Assembly (NCBI GenBank): GCA_951828585.1
Contig: OX639991.1
Coordinates: forward strand, 2,512,576-2,576,575
Reading direction: 5' to 3'
Source: Longimicrobiales bacterium
GTDB taxonomy: Bacteria > Gemmatimonadota > Gemmatimonadetes > Longimicrobiales > Gaopeijiaceae
DNA: 64,000 bases
The position numbers and the translations under genes were made by a program. Below the pieces are notes generated by a model. That model was not told the origin of the DNA and ran no database searches. It saw only the letters and a list, made by a program, of their open reading frames with translations. Position 1 is the first letter of the stretch. Each line of letters starts with the position of its first letter. Positions 60,612 to 64,000 of this stretch are shown here, piece after piece.

Positions 60612-62432
60612 TCACGGTCCGCTCACGATTTCGTCATGGCCCCCAACTGCAAACTGCAATTCGTGCAGTCGCCGGTAGAGTCCTCCGGCCCCCAGGAGCT
60701 CTTGATGCGTTCCCTCCTCGGCCAGCACCCCGTGATGCATGACCAGGATCCGTACCGCGCCCTGCACGGTCGAGAGACGGTGCGCGACTACCAGACACGT
60801 CCGACCTCGCATGAGGTGGTCGGTGGCCTCCTTGATGCGGGCCTCGATCGCGGAGTCGACCGAACTGGTGGCCTCGTCGAGCACCAGGATGCCCGGGTCG
60901 AACGCCAGCGCGCGGGCGAAGGACAGCAGCTGTCTCTCCCCCACGGACAGACTGGCTCCGCGCTCGCCGAGTTCCCGCGCTGCACCGTCGGGCAGTCTCT
61001 CCACGAAGGGGGCGGCGCCGACGGCCTCCAGCGCGGTCCCGACCTGTGCATCGTCGATGGACCTGGAGCCGAGCCGCACATTGTAGTCGACCGACTTGCT
61101 GAAGAGGAAGATGTCCTGCAGTACGAGTCCGATGCGCCCCCGCAGGTCCTTCATGCGGAGCTCCCCGATGGGGACGCCGTCCACCAGGATGCGGCCGCGC
61201 TGGGGCTCGTAGAACCGCATGAGCAGGTTGATGAGGGTGGTCTTGCCGGCCCCGGTGTGTCCCACGATGGCCAGCTTCTCTCCCGGGGAGACAGTGAACG
61301 AGACGTCACGCAGCACCCAGTCCGGCTCCCCCGTTTCGGCGTCGGCGCCTCCGTAGGCGAACCAGACGTTCTCGAAGCGGATCTCGCCGGAAGCGCCGAT
61401 CGGATACAACGACGGCCGGACCGGGTCCTCAATGGCCGGCTCGCGGTCGAGCAGGCGGAAGATCCGCTCGGACGACGCCATCGCTCCCTGCAGCAGGTTG
61501 TACTTGTCGGACAGGTCCTGGATCGGGCGGAAGAAGCGGCGCGCGTAGTCCAGGAAGGCTGCGAGCACTCCGATGGTGACCGCCCCCCTGACCATTGCCC
61601 CGCCCCCGTACCAGATGATCAGTGCGATGGCCACCGCGGTTAGTTGCTGAACGATTGGAAAAAACAGCGCGTAGTACCTGATCGAGCGCAGGTGCGCGCC
61701 CAGGTAGGCGTCGTTGAGGCCCCTGAAGCGCTCCAGATCGGCGTCCTCGCGGTTGAAGAGCTGCACGACCCGGATGCCTGTGAAACGCTCCTGCAGGAAG
61801 GCGTTCATCCGTGCCAGGCGCACCCGGATGTCGCGGTACGCGCCACGGATCCGCGACCGGAAGACGAAGGCGGCCCAGGCCACGAACGGAAGCACACTGA
61901 AGGTGACCAGCGCCAGCTCCGTGTCCATCTGGAGCATGGCCCCCACGATGAACAGCAGGGTGAAGAGGTCGCCGAAGACCGTCACCACGCCCGAACTGAA
62001 AAGCTCGTTCAGCGTCTCCACGTCGGAGGTGATGCGCGTCATCAGACGACCGACAGGGTTGCGGTCGTAGAAGGCCAAGTCCAGGCGCTGGAGCTGCGCG
62101 AAGACCTGGGTGCGCAGGTCGTACATGACCCTCTGGCCCAACCACGTGGTAAGCAGCGCCTGTGCGTACTCGAAGACGAAGCCGAGCACGACCGCAGCGA
62201 GGAAGAGGATCGCCAGGAAGGCGAGCTGGCCGCCGTCTCCCTGCGGGATGGCTTCGTCGAGCGCGATCTTGGTCAGATAGGGACCGACGACCGCGAGCCC
62301 CGACGCGAGCATGAGAAGGAGGACCGCCCCCACCACCTGCAGCGTGTAGGGGCGAAGGTAGCGAAGCAGCCGGGCCATCAGCCGCGAGTCGTAGGCCTTG
62401 CCGAGGACCTCCTCTTCATAGCCGTTGTTCAC
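60612..62432 (-). CDS. ABC exporter (fused permease and ATPase)
   Basis: This 606-residue half-transporter has six membrane spans in residues 20-310, with the exporter signature [20 protein letters not shown], and a nucleotide-binding domain. Walker A is GHTGAGKTT and the Q-loop is [18 protein letters not shown]. The signature is [14 protein letters not shown] (LSVGE instead of LSGGQ), Walker B is [13 protein letters not shown] and the H-loop is VVAHRLST. It probably works as a homodimer or heterodimer with a distant partner. The GTG at 62432 is the most likely start. It lies 22 bp after the aminotransferase stop. Substrate unknown, multidrug- or lipid-type. Confidence 0.93.
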   Translation of the reverse strand: MNNGYEEEVLGKAYDSRLMARLLRYLRPYTLQVVGAVLLLMLASGLAVVGPYLTKIALDEAIPQGDGGQLAFLAILFLAAVVLGFVFEYAQALLTTWLGQRVMYDLRTQVFAQLQRLDLAFYDRNPVGRLMTRITSDVETLNELFSSGVVTVFGDLFTLLFIVGAMLQMDTELALVTFSVLPFVAWAAFVFRSRIRGAYRDIRVRLARMNAFLQERFTGIRVVQLFNREDADLERFRGLNDAYLGAHLRSIRYYALFFPIVQQLTAVAIALIIWYGGGAMVRGAVTIGVLAAFLDYARRFFRPIQDLSDKYNLLQGAMASSERIFRLLDREPAIEDPVRPSLYPIGASGEIRFENVWFAYGGADAETGEPDWVLRDVSFTVSPGEKLAIVGHTGAGKTTLINLLMRFYEPQRGRILVDGVPIGELRMKDLRGRIGLVLQDIFLFSKSVDYNVRLGSRSIDDAQVGTALEAVGAAPFVERLPDGAARELGERGASLSVGERQLLSFARALAFDPGILVLDEATSSVDSAIEARIKEATDHLMRGRTCLVVAHRLSTVQGAVRILVMHHGVLAEEGTHQELLGAGGLYRRLHELQFAVGGHDEIVSGP

Positions 62433-62454
62433 GATGGACGCGCTTTGGGGGCTG

Positions 62455-63522
62455 CTACACCGCTCCCGACGCCACCAGATCCAGTCCGTCCAGCAGACGC
62501 TGCATCTGGTCCCACGGCGCCACCGTGGCCCGCAGTCCATCCCCTCTGGGCGACGCGCTCTGGAACGGACGCACCCGGACCCCGCACCGCTCCAGCCGCG
62601 CCGTGGTATCGTTCAGCTCCTCTTCAGGGAGGCGGATGAAGACGAAGTTGGCCGCCGAGAGGGGCACCTGGTAGCCGCGGTGGAGCAGGCTGTCGCGCAC
62701 CCGTTCACGGTTCGCACGCGTCTCGGCGATGGTGTCGGCCAGCCAGGACGACTTGCTGGAGATCGCGGCCGCTGCGGCGGCGCTCGTCACGCTCGTCACC
62801 ACGAAGGGACCTCGCCCCTTGTCCACCTCGAGCACCATCGCCGCGCTCCCCACGCCGTAGCCGGCCCGCAACCCCGCAAGGCCGTACGCCTTGGAGAGCG
62901 TCTTGACGCAGATCGTGCGCTCCCCCGCGAGCGCCAACTCGTAGGGCGTCAAGTCGGAGGCGTCGCGATTGTACTCCCCGTACGCCTCGTCGATGATCAG
63001 CACGCTGCCCACCGCCTCGGTATGCGCGTAGACGGCCCGGATCCACTCGTCGGGGACGGCCTCGCTGGTCGGGTTGCCAGGGTTGGCGAGGAAGACGATG
63101 CACGGCTCGGACCCCCCGAACCGCACCGGGTCGTCCAGCGCCTCCTGCCACTCGACCGCCACCGGCCTGTGCCCGTTCATGACCGCGAGCATCCCCGCGG
63201 CGGGCCAACCCGGGTCGAGGTACCGCATTGTGGTGGGCGCGACGGCCCGCATGAGCGCGTCGAGGACCCCCGTCCCCCCCGCCCCGGTCGTCACGTTCTC
63301 CGGCCCGATGTTCAGCTGGGCCGCCACGGCGCCGACGAGACGGTCCGAGTAGCTTCCCGGGTACTCGGAGGCCGCGGCTGTGTCGGAGCCCGCAAGCACT
63401 TCGAGCGCGGCCGGGTGAGCCCCCCAGAGGTTGCGATTGTCGCTCAGGTCGGCCGGGATCGGCGACCGGTCGGGGAGGTAGCGGGCGAGGCGCTGGTAAT
63501 CCTGGCGGGGGTAGATGTCCAT
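62455..63522 (-). CDS. Histidinol-phosphate aminotransferase-like PLP enzyme
   Basis: This 355-residue fold-type I aminotransferase has [20 protein letters not shown], the cofactor loop [49 protein letters not shown] (Asp binding the pyridine nitrogen) and the Schiff-base Lys in [20 protein letters not shown]. Length and motifs fit the HisC family. Members also act on other substrates such as aromatic or threonine-phosphate derivatives, and no his genes are nearby. The ATG at 63522 begins a normal HisC-like sequence. It is divergent from uvrA with 114 bp between starts. Confidence 0.87.
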   Translation of the reverse strand: MDIYPRQDYQRLARYLPDRSPIPADLSDNRNLWGAHPAALEVLAGSDTAAASEYPGSYSDRLVGAVAAQLNIGPENVTTGAGGTGVLDALMRAVAPTTMRYLDPGWPAAGMLAVMNGHRPVAVEWQEALDDPVRFGGSEPCIVFLANPGNPTSEAVPDEWIRAVYAHTEAVGSVLIIDEAYGEYNRDASDLTPYELALAGERTICVKTLSKAYGLAGLRAGYGVGSAAMVLEVDKGRGPFVVTSVTSAAAAAAISSKSSWLADTIAETRANRERVRDSLLHRGYQVPLSAANFVFIRLPEEELNDTTARLERCGVRVRPFQSASPRGDGLRATVAPWDQMQRLLDGLDLVASGAV

Positions 63523-63636
63523 GGTCCGTCGCGTCTTGTTGGTAGATTTGCGGGACGGCGGCCGCTCCCGTGCGGGCGCGGCGGCCGTTCCACGGTCGGT
63601 AGAATCGCGCCTCATGGCAACGGGGACCTGCGCAGC

Positions 63637-64000
63637 ATGCACCAATCGATCCGCATCAGGGGTGCGCGCCAGCACAACCTGAAGGACATCGATCTGGATC
63701 TGCCCCGTGGTGTGCTCACCGTTATCACCGGCCCCTCGGGGTCCGGCAAGTCCTCCCTGGCGCTCGACACCCTCTTCGCGGCGGGCCAGCGGCGCTACGT
63801 CGAGGCCCTTTCCACCTACGCGAAGCAGTTCCTCGACCGGCTGGAGAAACCCGACGTCGACCGGATCGAGGGACTCTCTCCCGCAGTGGCCATCGAGCAG
63901 CGCAACCCCACCACCACCAGCCGCTCCACCGTGGGCACGGCGACCGAAGTCCACGACTTCCTCCGCCTCCTCTTCGCGCGCGCCGGCCGCACCCACTGTC
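63637..64000 (+). CDS. uvrA: UvrA excinuclease subunit, 5' part (runs off the window)
   Basis: The frame begins [20 protein letters not shown], followed by Walker A of the first ATPase ([20 protein letters not shown]) and [40 protein letters not shown] and [20 protein letters not shown] come next, all hallmark UvrA segments. UvrA recognises DNA damage in nucleotide-excision repair with UvrB. Only about 121 codons are present; the rest lies beyond base 64,000. Confidence 0.97.
   Translation, partial: MHQSIRIRGARQHNLKDIDLDLPRGVLTVITGPSGSGKSSLALDTLFAAGQRRYVEALSTYAKQFLDRLEKPDVDRIEGLSPAVAIEQRNPTTTSRSTVGTATEVHDFLRLLFARAGRTHC

Overview
The window is high-GC, densely coded bacterial DNA. Three things point to the phylum Gemmatimonadota, possibly a marine or host-associated lineage: many secreted six-bladed beta-propeller proteins carrying a GEGPGEF-type loop, a sortilin/VPS10-type BNR-repeat exoprotein, and a PadR regulator paired with a permease-prefix-type membrane protein. 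This placement is inferred from gene content, not from a marker phylogeny.

Bases 1-35,200 are an accessory region full of broken genes. It holds an ISNCY-type transposase, an ECF sigma/anti-sigma pair, a frameshifted membrane-anchored protein, and a TlpA-like thioredoxin protein. Eleven six-bladed propeller loci are spread through it. Four look intact; the other seven carry truncations, internal deletions, frameshifts or one in-frame amber codon. An IS3 element has split a membrane-protein gene that sits in a PadR operon. Also present are the sortilin-like exoprotein, an AbiE toxin-antitoxin locus with an intact antitoxin but a gutted toxin, a DUF4097-like secreted protein, a cysteine-rich secreted peptide next to a propeller lipoprotein, a LuxR-type regulator without its phospho-acceptor Asp, an amidohydrolase, a headless DUF4143 protein and an orphan HicB. 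The first of two IS1380 copies follows, then a small-ORF/nucleotidyltransferase/unknown-protein cassette and two more propellers.

Bases 35,246-47,769 are a Bat (aerotolerance-type) operon: MoxR ATPase, DUF58 protein, a BatD-like membrane protein, the VWA proteins BatA and BatB, the TPR protein BatC, three successive BatD proteins and BatE. Only the third BatD has an obvious C-terminal membrane anchor.

Bases 47,948-57,106 (all minus strand) carry a TonB-dependent receptor, transketolase, leucyl-tRNA synthetase, a zinc aminopeptidase-like lipoprotein and an SPFH/prohibitin protein. A schlafen/RecG-like ATP-binding protein that has lost its N-terminal domain lies next to the second, intact IS1380 copy. 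The window ends with an ABC exporter, an HisC-type aminotransferase and the start of uvrA.

The core genes have clean reading frames while the accessory ones are decayed. Deletion and IS insertion are therefore a better explanation than general sequencing error. The best leads for new biology are the cysteine-rich peptide/propeller pair, the small-ORF/nucleotidyltransferase cassette, the triple-BatD operon, and a dispersed palindromic element built on TGTAATG/CATTACA half-sites.
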